A program made the translations under genes and the position numbers. The notes beneath the pieces were generated by a model, which was not told the origin of the DNA, searched no databases, and worked only from the letters and a program-made list of their open reading frames with translations. 64,000 nucleotides of DNA. It comes from Mucilaginibacter frigoritolerans. GTDB taxonomy: Bacteria > Bacteroidota > Bacteroidia > Sphingobacteriales > Sphingobacteriaceae. Numbering within the stretch: the stretch's first letter is position 1; every line of letters starts with the position of its first letter. Location: NCBI RefSeq assembly GCF_007830615.1, contig NZ_VLLI01000003.1, positions 1 to 64,000 of the forward strand. The letters run 5' to 3'. Of the stretch, positions 17,043-25,709 are shown in pieces.

Positions 17043-18407
17043 TCAGGCAGTTTCTATGATCTGAATATCCTTGCCGTCCTGAACAAATAACACCGAAATT
17101 GCTGCTAAAAACATAAATATACCGGCCATTATCAACCCGTAAATTGCCTGACTGTGAAATAAGTACTTTATTATTAAGCTGCCGGTAAGACTGTTTACTA
17201 TTTGGGGAAACGTAATAAAGAAGTTAAATAAACCCATATATAACCCTATTTTTTTTGCCGGTATTGAACTTGATAATATTGCATATGGCATAGCCAGGAT
17301 GCTTCCCCAGGCCAGGCCAACCCCAATCATAGACAGGAGCAGCAAATATTGATTTTGTATAAAAAATATAGATATTAAACCGATGCCACCCATTGTTAGT
17401 GAAAAAGCATGTGTTTTTTTACGATTGAATTTTTTTACAATAAACGGCAATGACAACGCATAAACTGCCGATACTGCATTATAAATCCCAAACATTTTGC
17501 CTACCCAATCACTAGCTACTGAATATTGGTGCGATGAGGTATCACTTGCTGGCAAATGATAAACATGCGCCGCAACTGCAGAGGTAGTAAAAACCCACAT
17601 AGAAAAAAGGGCGAACCACGAGAAAAATTGAACCACCCCCAACTGCCTCATTGTTTTTGGCATATTTGTCAAATCATAAAAAAACGCTGATATACCGCTT
17701 TTTTTAGCAACTTCTTTATCCGGCTCATGGAATTTAGCATATTCTTCCGGCGGATATTCTTTTGTTTTTATCACCGTCCATAGTATACAACCGATCAGCA
17801 CAAGGCCGCCGGCGTAAAAGGAGTATAAGAGATTGTTAGGTACAATTCCTTTGGGCGCAACATCAGATATATGAAACCATTCCGCCAAAACTGACGGTAG
17901 AAATGAGCCCATAATTGCCCCTACTCCTATAAGGCAAGTTTGCAATGAAAACCCTGTGTTATGCTGGCTGTCTGGTAAATTATCGGCCACTAATGCCCTA
18001 AAAGGCTCCATGGCGACGTTGAAGGAAGCATCCATCAGCATGAGCATACCGGCGCCAACAATAATTGGAGGAATTAGAAACGCAAGTCCGGAAGAATTAG
18101 GTAAAAAGCAGAGCGCCAAACCTGATAAAATTGCCCCTGTTAAAAAATATGGCCTGCGGCGACCAAGCCTATTCCATGTCCGATCGCTGTAATGACCAAT
18201 AATAGGTTGAATGATCATACCCGTCAGCGGTGCTGCTAGCCAAAACCAGGATAAATTATCAACCTTAGCGCCAAATTTTAACAAAATGCTGCTTGCGTAG
18301 CCCGTTTGCAGTGCAAAACCAAACTGAATCCCTAAAAAGCCGAAGCTCATGTTCCAGATCTGCCAAAAACTCATTTTCGGTTTTTGCAGAATGCCTTGTG
18401 TTGCCAT
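17043..18407 (-). CDS. MFS sugar transporter (SLC45/maltose type)
   Basis: This 454-residue inner-membrane protein has about 12 hydrophobic helices and the family signature between helices 2 and 3 (GHYSDRTWNRLGRRRPYFLTG), typical of the SLC45/GPH-like branch that moves di- and oligosaccharides with protons. The N-terminus has FWQIWNMSFGFLGIQFGFAL, also usual for this branch. Its place between the cytoplasmic GH13 amylase and GH31 genes argues for uptake of maltose or malto-oligosaccharides into the cytoplasm, where the GH65 phosphorylase acts. The substrate is inferred from context. Confidence 0.9.
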   Translation of the reverse strand: MATQGILQKPKMSFWQIWNMSFGFLGIQFGFALQTGYASSILLKFGAKVDNLSWFWLAAPLTGMIIQPIIGHYSDRTWNRLGRRRPYFLTGAILSGLALCFLPNSSGLAFLIPPIIVGAGMLMLMDASFNVAMEPFRALVADNLPDSQHNTGFSLQTCLIGVGAIMGSFLPSVLAEWFHISDVAPKGIVPNNLLYSFYAGGLVLIGCILWTVIKTKEYPPEEYAKFHEPDKEVAKKSGISAFFYDLTNMPKTMRQLGVVQFFSWFALFSMWVFTTSAVAAHVYHLPASDTSSHQYSVASDWVGKMFGIYNAVSAVYALSLPFIVKKFNRKKTHAFSLTMGGIGLISIFFIQNQYLLLLSMIGVGLAWGSILAMPYAILSSSIPAKKIGLYMGLFNFFITFPQIVNSLTGSLIIKYLFHSQAIYGLIMAGIFMFLAAISVLFVQDGKDIQIIETA

Positions 18408-18456
18408 AATTTATAATTGGTTCAATAGTTTATTGGTTCATCATCAAATCTCAACC

Positions 18457-18593
18457 CGTCATGCCGTCCGCCAACTGGCGGATCGGCACCCCACGGGACA
18501 AGCAGATAGCAAGGTTTACACTTAGCAAGCGGACTTCCAAGTGTAAACTAAGCAAGTGAAGTGCCGATCCGCCAGTTGGCGGACGGCATGACG
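18457..18593. repeat. REPIN-like double palindrome
   Basis: Two identical 33-bp arms in inverted orientation lie at 18457-18489 and 18561-18593. Each arm itself folds (TCCGCC-AACT-GGCGGA), as in REP sequences, and the pair looks like a REPIN. Between them a second dyad, GTTTACACTT (18514-18523) with AAGTGTAAAC (18539-18548), lies inside. The GC content is much higher than in the surroundings. It separates the transporter gene from the upstream amylase gene. Confidence 0.85.
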
Positions 18594-18640
18594 TTTTTTT
18601 CACCCTACCCTTGTCATTTTACTTTCGCATCCCCTTGTGT

Positions 18641-20362
18641 TTAAAATTCAAGCAACATTCCACTCATTGCGGATAGTATTACAGGCAGGCCGTTGTTAAC
18701 GTTTTCTGTATTATATTTTGCACCGTTCAACAGATCGGTAAACTCCACGTGTCCGCTTAAATTAAATAATCTGAGCAGATCATCCGGCAATTTAATGCTG
18801 ATGGTATTTTCGGTACGATTAAAATTGGTTATTACTAATATACGCTGATTGCCGGTATAACGCAGAAAGATATATAAGCGCTGGTTAAACCCGTTTTGAT
18901 GCTCATTGGCCAGCATCAACTCATAAAACAAGCCATCGTTTAAAGCTTCGTTTTTATTTACGGCATTGAGCAAGCGGCTATAAAACTGACGCAGTTTTTG
19001 TTGACTTTCAGATAATTGCCCGCCATCAAATTGCCCGTTGTTTAACCATTTCTGATACTCAGGCACGCCCCAGTAATCAAATATGGTAGTACGGCCGTCA
19101 TCACCACTAAAGCCCTCATTACCGCCCGCTGGCTCACCTACTTCCTGACCAGAATAAATCATTACCGGCCCGGTAGATAGCGTTGCCGTAACAATCATAC
19201 CCGGCACTGCCAGCCATGCATCACCTGCAAAATAGTGGGAGGCTATACGCTGCTCATCGTGGTTTTCCATAAAGCGCAGCATATGCTGATCAATACCGCG
19301 GCAATCGTTGTTCCACACGCTGTTAATGTCCCAGGTGGTACCGTTATATTCATTGCGGGTAAGCCGTTTTATGGAATCGTAAAGGCCAACCTTATCATAC
19401 AAATAATCAAACTTACCTTTAAACAAATATTTACCGTAAAGGCTCACATTATAAGCTTCGCCAATAAATATCAGGTCAGGGTATTTTTCTTTTACCTTCG
19501 GGATAACCCATCCCCAAAACTCAATGGGTACCATTTCCACCATATCGCAGCGGAAACCATCCACACCTTTATTACTCCAGAAAATTAAAATATCATAAAT
19601 CTTATTCCACAATGGCGGAATCGGGTCAAAATGCAATGAATGGCCTCCCTGGTAATCAACCCCATAATTTAGTTTGATGGTTTCGAACCAATCGTTTAAG
19701 GATGGCGATGAGCTAAACACGTCATTACCGGTAGCTTTGGCCGGATTTTCATTAAAACTACCACTTTTAAGCGTGCTTTTAAAGTCATAGCCCCCAGGAT
19801 TGTACCCCGATGGAACGATAAAAGGCTGGCCCGGGATATAATAGAAGTCATTTTGTGTGCTAAAAGCTTTCGTTTTATCATCATCCTGGCCTATGTCGCG
19901 TACCCCGGCGGGCTTAACGTCTGATGCATAAGTGCGGGCAACATGGTTAGGCACCAGGTCCATGATTACTTTAAGTCCATTAGCATGCGAACGTTGAATG
20001 AGTGATTCATATTCGCCCATCCGGTTTTTCACATCCATAGCTAAATCGGGATCAACATCATAATAATCCTTTATAGCATACGGCGAACCTGCGCGGCCCT
20101 TCACTACATCCGGATCATCGGGCGTTATACCATACTGGGAATAATCCGTCATGGTAGCATGTTCCACCACACCTGTATACCAAACATGGGTAAAACCCAT
20201 GTTTTTTATTTCCCGTAAAGCCTTATCGTTAATATCATTAAACTTACCAACCCCATTTTCTTCAATAGAACCGTACGTTTTATTTACCGTTTTCGTATTG
20301 CCGAACAAACGCGGCAACAACTGGTAAATGATCAGTTTGTGGTTGGCTGGTGATGGATTCAT
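18641..20362 (-). CDS. GH13 alpha-amylase family enzyme, cytoplasmic
   Basis: This 573-residue glycoside hydrolase lacks a signal peptide. The GH13 barrel has VIMDLVPNH (132-140), nucleophile Asp273 in GFRCDMVEM, acid/base Glu302 in FIGEAYN and Asp369 in MENHDEQR, and a short beta domain at the end. It probably trims imported maltodextrins to maltose and glucose. It follows the GH65 gene after 19 bp, so the two are co-transcribed. Several GH13 subfamilies have this form, and transglycosylation cannot be excluded. Confidence 0.9.
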   Translation of the reverse strand: MNPSPANHKLIIYQLLPRLFGNTKTVNKTYGSIEENGVGKFNDINDKALREIKNMGFTHVWYTGVVEHATMTDYSQYGITPDDPDVVKGRAGSPYAIKDYYDVDPDLAMDVKNRMGEYESLIQRSHANGLKVIMDLVPNHVARTYASDVKPAGVRDIGQDDDKTKAFSTQNDFYYIPGQPFIVPSGYNPGGYDFKSTLKSGSFNENPAKATGNDVFSSSPSLNDWFETIKLNYGVDYQGGHSLHFDPIPPLWNKIYDILIFWSNKGVDGFRCDMVEMVPIEFWGWVIPKVKEKYPDLIFIGEAYNVSLYGKYLFKGKFDYLYDKVGLYDSIKRLTRNEYNGTTWDINSVWNNDCRGIDQHMLRFMENHDEQRIASHYFAGDAWLAVPGMIVTATLSTGPVMIYSGQEVGEPAGGNEGFSGDDGRTTIFDYWGVPEYQKWLNNGQFDGGQLSESQQKLRQFYSRLLNAVNKNEALNDGLFYELMLANEHQNGFNQRLYIFLRYTGNQRILVITNFNRTENTISIKLPDDLLRLFNLSGHVEFTDLLNGAKYNTENVNNGLPVILSAMSGMLLEF

Positions 20363-20381
20363 ATTTATTTTAAAAAAGCGA

Positions 20382-22691
20382 TTAAGCTTCTACCAGTAGT
20401 TGGTGATTTGCTTTTACCAGTTGCGGTTTACCGTAAACCAATACAGTAGTTTCTTTACCCGATAGGTTTTTTAGCTGCACTCCTTGCGCACTCACCTTAA
20501 TATTTAAAATAGCGCCTCTAAAACCAACATTAAAAGAGAATGATTTCCATTTCCCTGGTAAAAACGGCTGGAACGAAAGTTTATCTTCGCGTACCCGCAT
20601 CCCGCCAAAACCTTCTACAACAGACATCCAGGTGCCTGCCATGGAGGTGATATGACAACCATCTTCGGTATCGTTATTATAATCATCCAGATCCAAACGA
20701 GAGGTACGCAAGTAAAACTCGTAAGCACGTGCTTCATCGCCCAGCTTAGCAGCTAAAATAGAATGCACACAGGGTGAAAGTGATGACTCATGTACCGTAC
20801 GCGGCTCATAAAAATCAAAGTTGCGGCGAATGGTTTCTATATCGTACTGATCTTCAAAAAAGTAAATCCCCTGCAAAACATCAGCCTGTTTAATATAGCA
20901 CGAACGCAAGATCCTGTCCCAGCTCCATTTTTGGTTGATAGGACGCTCACTTGCCGGTAAATCTTTAACCAGAATCTGTTCTTTATCCAGATAGCCATCC
21001 TGCTGCAAAAACACATGCTCCTTTTCATCATAAGGATAATACATTTTGGCAATGATATCCTTAAACCTGGCCGTTTCTTCAGCTTCTTTAAAGTTTATTT
21101 TGCTGATTAACGCTGCATATTTTGCAGGTTCGGCAGCTTTTACTTTATCAGCAATTTCAATGGTATATTTCATGCACCAGGTAGCCAGCGTGCTGGTATA
21201 CCAGTTGTTATTGATGTTGTTTTCGTACTCATTTGGCCCGGTTACGCCCAGCATCACATACTGCTGCTTATCAGCCGACCAGTTAACCCTTTGCGACCAG
21301 AAGCGCGCTATGGCAATTAATACCTCCAACCCGTAATCGGCCAGATAGGCTTCATCCGCAGTATAACGTACATAGTTAAATATCGCATAGGCAATGGCAC
21401 CATTACGATGGATCTCTTCAAAAGTAATTTCCCACTCGTTATGGCATTCGGTACCATCCATGGTTACCATGGGGTATAAAGCTGCACCATTGTTAAAGCC
21501 CAATAGTTTGGCATTATCAATGGCTTTGCCCAATTGTTTATATCGGTACAACAACAGGTTACGGGTAACTTTCTGATCAGCGGTTGAGAGATAAAAAGGC
21601 ACACAATAAGCCTCCGTATCCCAATAGGTTGAACCTCCGTACTTTTCGCCTGTAAATCCTTTAGGACCGATGTTTAAACGATCGTCCTCGCCAGTGTAAG
21701 TTTGATTTAATTGGAAGATATTAAAACGGATAGCCTGTTGAGCTGCGGCATCTCCTTCAATAATAATATCGTTATGTTTCCATTTGGCAGCCCAGGCATG
21801 GGCTTGCTCGGTCAGCATGGTATCAAAACCTTTAGCGCTGATGCGCACCAGTGTCTGCTTCACTTTTGCCGCTAAATCGGCGGCATTGTAATTTTGAGAC
21901 GAAAGGTTGGCCGCATATTTAATAATGCTGATACTCTCGCCCTCTTTTGCCTGCAATTCAATTTTTGAGGCAATATATTTTTCTTTTTGGATAGATTGCG
22001 CCGAGGTGCTTACTACTTTTCCATTTTGCACAAAGCTGAACTCCTGCCCTGTTGTTACCTCAAAACCTGTTTTTTTGGTACGCATTTGTAGGTAGCCCCC
22101 AGTTGCCCAGGTTTCTTTTTTTACTTCATCCCAAAACTTCTCGTCGTAGTTGGAATCTTTGTTAACTATATCACCATCAATAAATGGCGTAATGGTCAAT
22201 AAGCCACCGAAGTTTATTGGCGTAATGGTATATTTTATAGCTCCTGCTTCATCATCAGCCATACTGCAAAAGCGTATCGCTTCTACCTTTACAACTTTTC
22301 CGACAGCGGTTTTAGCGGTGAAACTGCGTTCCAGGTATCCTTTTTTCATGTTCAGCTCGCGATAAAAATCGCTTACCTCACATTTGGCAAGGTCCAGTTG
22401 TTCGCCATCAAGTAAAATATCTATTCCTATCCAATTGGCGGCATTTAGCACCTTGGCAAAATATTCGGGATACCCATTTTTCCACCATCCTACGCGGGTT
22501 TTATCCGGATAATACACTCCGGCAACGTAATTGCCCTGCAAGGTTTCACCACTGTATGTCTCTTCAAAATTGGCCCGTTGCCCCATACGGCCGTTACCTA
22601 AACTGAAAATACTTTCGGATACTTTATTATGATGCGGATTAAAGCCCCGTTCTATAATTCTCCATTCATCAACTTCAATATAGTCCTTCAT
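20382..22691 (-). CDS. GH65 maltose phosphorylase (or related disaccharide phosphorylase)
   Basis: The 769-residue enzyme splits a glucosyl disaccharide with phosphate to give beta-glucose 1-phosphate and glucose. It has the N-terminal beta-sandwich, the (alpha/alpha)6 barrel and a C-terminal beta domain of GH65. The likely general acid is Glu488 in VTGPNEYENN, and the phosphate loop lies around HESSLSPCVHS. TEDGCHITSMAGTW follows. Beta-phosphoglucomutase is upstream, which is the normal partner for this product, and an amylase and a transporter are downstream. Maltose is the likely substrate; kojibiose or trehalose phosphorylases look alike. Confidence 0.92.
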   Translation of the reverse strand: MKDYIEVDEWRIIERGFNPHHNKVSESIFSLGNGRMGQRANFEETYSGETLQGNYVAGVYYPDKTRVGWWKNGYPEYFAKVLNAANWIGIDILLDGEQLDLAKCEVSDFYRELNMKKGYLERSFTAKTAVGKVVKVEAIRFCSMADDEAGAIKYTITPINFGGLLTITPFIDGDIVNKDSNYDEKFWDEVKKETWATGGYLQMRTKKTGFEVTTGQEFSFVQNGKVVSTSAQSIQKEKYIASKIELQAKEGESISIIKYAANLSSQNYNAADLAAKVKQTLVRISAKGFDTMLTEQAHAWAAKWKHNDIIIEGDAAAQQAIRFNIFQLNQTYTGEDDRLNIGPKGFTGEKYGGSTYWDTEAYCVPFYLSTADQKVTRNLLLYRYKQLGKAIDNAKLLGFNNGAALYPMVTMDGTECHNEWEITFEEIHRNGAIAYAIFNYVRYTADEAYLADYGLEVLIAIARFWSQRVNWSADKQQYVMLGVTGPNEYENNINNNWYTSTLATWCMKYTIEIADKVKAAEPAKYAALISKINFKEAEETARFKDIIAKMYYPYDEKEHVFLQQDGYLDKEQILVKDLPASERPINQKWSWDRILRSCYIKQADVLQGIYFFEDQYDIETIRRNFDFYEPRTVHESSLSPCVHSILAAKLGDEARAYEFYLRTSRLDLDDYNNDTEDGCHITSMAGTWMSVVEGFGGMRVREDKLSFQPFLPGKWKSFSFNVGFRGAILNIKVSAQGVQLKNLSGKETTVLVYGKPQLVKANHQLLVEA

Positions 22692-22697
22692 TGTTGG

Positions 22698-22860
22698 CCC
22701 CCTCTAAATCTCCCCCGGTAGGGGAGACTTTTTAAATCCTCTGGGTTGGGAGGTTTTATAATCTTAAAAAATATCAAATAAAAACATCCTTTTTCTTTAA
22801 GTTCCTCTTTAATATTAGAATTCTTAAAGCCCTCCCTTCCGGGGAGGGTTGGGTGGGGCT
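22698..22860. repeat. Dispersed palindromic repeat, family A copy 1
   Basis: The left unit (22698-22733) contains AAATCTCCCCCGGTAGGGGAG and the right unit (22826-22860) CCCTCCCTTCCGGGGAGGG, each with its own hairpin. The right unit touches the pgmB stop codon. Close relatives occur at 48547-48643 and 51664-51748, also next to stop codons. Confidence 0.8.
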
Positions 22861-23509
22861 ATAGTGCCCTCAATTTTTCTAAACTCATTTCATTTAAGCC
22901 GGGCACCACCATATCAGCCTCGGTTAATACCTGCGGCGATCCAATACCAACGGCTTTCATGCCGCCATTTTTAGCTGCCTCAATACCGGCTATCGCATCT
23001 TCAAACACCACGCACTTATCTGGTTTTACATTTACCGCTTCGGCACCTTTTAAAAACACTTCAGGATCTGGCTTTGCTTTGCTTACTTTATTACCATCAA
23101 TAATAGCATCAAACAAGTGGGTTAAATTAATTTTCTCCAATATAGTCATGGAGTTTTTACTTGCCGAACCCAGTGCCGTTTTTAAGCCCGCTGCTCTGCA
23201 GGTTTCCAAAAATTCTTTAGCTCCTGGTAAAATTTCAGCAGGCGTCATATGGCTTATCATTTCCACATACCATTCGTTCTTTTTGGTTGCCAATACTTCC
23301 TGCTCGGCTTCGGTTTTGGTAACATGTCCCCACTCCAATATCAGTTGCAAAGAACGAACGCGGCTTACGCCTTTTAGTTTTTCATTATCCTCTTCCGTAA
23401 AATCAAACCCCAGTTCGTTGGCTAATCGTTTCCAGGCTTTATAATGATAAACCGCCGTGTCAACAATTACACCGTCGAGGTCAAAAATACAGGCTTTAAT
23501 ATTACTCAT
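22859..23509 (-). CDS. pgmB: Beta-phosphoglucomutase
   Basis: This 216-residue HAD-superfamily enzyme turns beta-glucose 1-phosphate into glucose 6-phosphate. Motif I is FDLDGVIVDT with nucleophile Asp10 and acid/base Asp12. The cap domain follows and carries the LKGVSRVRSL segment typical of beta-phosphoglucomutases, then GSASKN (motif II), the Lys in KAKPDPEVF (motif III) and VFEDAIAGIEAA (motif IV). It lies directly upstream of the GH65 phosphorylase, whose product is its substrate, which supports both calls. The 167-bp gap between them carries a dispersed repeat. Confidence 0.94.
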   Translation of the reverse strand: MSNIKACIFDLDGVIVDTAVYHYKAWKRLANELGFDFTEEDNEKLKGVSRVRSLQLILEWGHVTKTEAEQEVLATKKNEWYVEMISHMTPAEILPGAKEFLETCRAAGLKTALGSASKNSMTILEKINLTHLFDAIIDGNKVSKAKPDPEVFLKGAEAVNVKPDKCVVFEDAIAGIEAAKNGGMKAVGIGSPQVLTEADMVVPGLNEMSLEKLRAL

Positions 23510-23670
23510 TTTAATTTCCAGTCAGTTTTAATTCTTTAGCTATTAGCTTATTACTAACGGCAATTTTTAGTCAATTATATCATTAATCATTCAAATACTG
23601 ATACTATTACGAAAAATATTGTTTTAATATAACTCAGGGATAACATCTTTTTCCGCTTGTAAAAATATTC

Positions 23671-25518
23671 TTATTCTAACTCCAGCACGAGCGTTGACTT
23701 TTCCGGGATGGTTAGCTTAGCCAGGTCAATCACTTCATCGGTGATAATATTTTTTGCCTTTTTTGCTGCTTTAATTCTTTCGGCATACCTGTCTGTAGCG
23801 GTGCTTTGTTCTTTATCACTGCTGTTGTAAACAACCATTACCGTTTTTTTATCATCATACCTAAAGTACACATAAATACCATTTTCAGGAATGTACTGCA
23901 TTAACTTACCTGTTTGCAAAGCAGTGGTATTTTTACGGTAGTTAGCCAGTTTACGTACATAATTAAATGCATCATTTTCTGCCGCAGTACGACCTGCAGC
24001 AACGAACTTGTTTACAGTATCAGCCTTCCACCCTCCTTGAAAATCAGCACGCACCAAACCATCCGGATTGGAAAAGTTTTTCATCAGTATCTCATCACCA
24101 TAATACATTTGCGGCACGCCTCGCATGGTCATCAGCATAGCAATGCCTGATTTGTATTTGTTTATATCTTCGCCCACAACAGAAAGGAAGCGGCTCATAT
24201 CATGGTTATCTAAAAATATAGTGTTTTTGGTAGCATCCTTGTACAAAAAGTCCTGCGCCATAACAGAGTATAAACGGTTTACCCCATCAGTCCAGCCTTC
24301 TTTTCCGTTCAGGGCTTCATAAACAGCTTCTTTCCAAACGCCATCCGTTACACCCGGCAAATGGGTATCAAAGCCACGGTTTACGGTATTGCCTTCAGTA
24401 AAAAATGCCTGGTTGGCTGCCGACCATACCAAGGTTTCACCAAATATGGACAGATGCGGAAATTCTGCTCTTACATCAAGCGCCCATTTAGCCATGTATT
24501 CCGGATCATTATAGGGGTAGGTGTCCAAACGGAAACCGTCAACACCTGCATATTCAACCCACCAGATATGGTTTTGGGTTAAATAGTTTTGTACATACGG
24601 ATTGTTTTCGTTCATATCAGCCATGCGATGATCAAACCAGCCATCCAGCATTTGCTTACGATCTGCCGGGGAAACATGCGGATCCATCACAGCAGCGTCC
24701 CTGAAGTTTGATTTAGTATAAGTGGGCCATTGATGCACCCAGCTTTTCATCGGCATATCTTTAATGGTATAGCCCTCGGTGCCGGCATGGTTATGTACCA
24801 GATCCATCACCACTTTAAGGCCCATTCTATGGCATTTCTCTACAAACTTTTTGTAAAGTTCATTCGAACCATAACGGCGGTCAACTCTATAATGATCTGT
24901 TACTGCATATCCATGATAAGATGCATTGGGTTCGTCATTCTCTACAGCAGGTGTTAACCAGATAGCAGTTACGCCTAAATCTTTCAGATAATCCAGGTGA
25001 TCCATGATGCCCTGTAAATCGCCACCATGGCGGCTATACATTTTGGCGCGGTTTATTCCTTGCTCAAGCATACCCGGGATGGAATCGTTAGACGGATCAC
25101 CATTTGAAAATCGATCGGGCATGATGAGATAGATCAGGTCTTTACTGGTTACGCCTTGTGCCCGGTTGGTTGCATGATCTTTTCCCTTCAGTTCATAATT
25201 ATAAACCAAAGGTTTTTTTCCGCCTTCGGTAAACTTTATCGGGAACGTTCCCGGAACTGCGCTTGAAAAAATGCGCAAATCGACGAATAAGTAATCTGGG
25301 TTTTCAACTTTGTGTACTGCAACCAGCTTCACTCCGGGATAGTTTAAAGCTACTTCGCGCGATGAAATATGATCGCCATGAACAATCAGTTGCAGATCCG
25401 GATTGTGCATCCCTGTCCACCAAAACATGGGTTCTACGCGTTCCAGGGCAGGAATTTGCGCTGAGGAAGCCAGTGCAGTTAGCATGCAACAGGCTGCAAA
25501 AAATAAAAACTTTTTCAT
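23671..25518 (-). CDS. susA: Periplasmic GH13 neopullulanase / cyclomaltodextrinase (SusA-like)
   Basis: The start is the ATG at 25518, giving 615 residues with a signal peptide (1-21, MKKFLFFAACCML...SSAQ). A reading frame extends further upstream to 25692, but that part has no signal and runs through the promoter. The protein has an N-terminal cyclomaltodextrinase beta domain (22-110), a GH13 barrel with Asp332 (GFRLDTYP), Glu361 (FGETLVW) and Asp440 (LDNHDMSR), and a C-terminal beta domain. It cleaves maltodextrins or pullulan in the periplasm before transport. It heads the maltose cluster; the usual susCD genes are absent from the window. Confidence 0.88.
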   Translation of the reverse strand: MKKFLFFAACCMLTALASSAQIPALERVEPMFWWTGMHNPDLQLIVHGDHISSREVALNYPGVKLVAVHKVENPDYLFVDLRIFSSAVPGTFPIKFTEGGKKPLVYNYELKGKDHATNRAQGVTSKDLIYLIMPDRFSNGDPSNDSIPGMLEQGINRAKMYSRHGGDLQGIMDHLDYLKDLGVTAIWLTPAVENDEPNASYHGYAVTDHYRVDRRYGSNELYKKFVEKCHRMGLKVVMDLVHNHAGTEGYTIKDMPMKSWVHQWPTYTKSNFRDAAVMDPHVSPADRKQMLDGWFDHRMADMNENNPYVQNYLTQNHIWWVEYAGVDGFRLDTYPYNDPEYMAKWALDVRAEFPHLSIFGETLVWSAANQAFFTEGNTVNRGFDTHLPGVTDGVWKEAVYEALNGKEGWTDGVNRLYSVMAQDFLYKDATKNTIFLDNHDMSRFLSVVGEDINKYKSGIAMLMTMRGVPQMYYGDEILMKNFSNPDGLVRADFQGGWKADTVNKFVAAGRTAAENDAFNYVRKLANYRKNTTALQTGKLMQYIPENGIYVYFRYDDKKTVMVVYNSSDKEQSTATDRYAERIKAAKKAKNIITDEVIDLAKLTIPEKSTLVLELE

Positions 25519-25544
25519 TTCAGAATCTTTCAGGATATAATTGG

Positions 25545-25585
25545 CGCGGTTGTATGTTCTCCTCATTAACCGCGGTTCAAATTTA
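25545..25585 (-). promoter_or_regulatory. Promoter box and dyad upstream of the SusA-like gene
   Basis: On the minus strand TAAATTTG (25578-25585) matches TAnnTTTG. A dyad, CGCGGTT (25545-25551) with AACCGCG (25568-25574), falls at the predicted start of transcription. It may be an operator or a 5'-leader hairpin that governs the maltose cluster. Confidence 0.45.
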
Positions 25586-25709
25586 TAATAAAAATGATTT
25601 TTTTTATGAAAAAGTAAAAAGAGATTAAACAGGCTATTTAATTCATTCCGAACTACCGTTCTTTCAATTATTAAACAGCCTGTTTTTAACAAGTAAAACT
25701 CATAGCCTA

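Noticed and set aside
22959..23444. 161-codon plus-strand frame
   Set aside because: Antisense to pgmB; low-complexity Ser/Ala-rich text typical of a shadow frame.
25627..25685. Hairpin AAACAGGCT / AGCCTGTTT as a terminator of the S41 gene
   Set aside because: The arms are 41 bases apart, and no T run follows on the minus strand; evidence is too weak.
25519..25692. N-terminal extension of the SusA-like protein
   Set aside because: The signal peptide starts at 25518, and the extension covers the promoter box and dyad.
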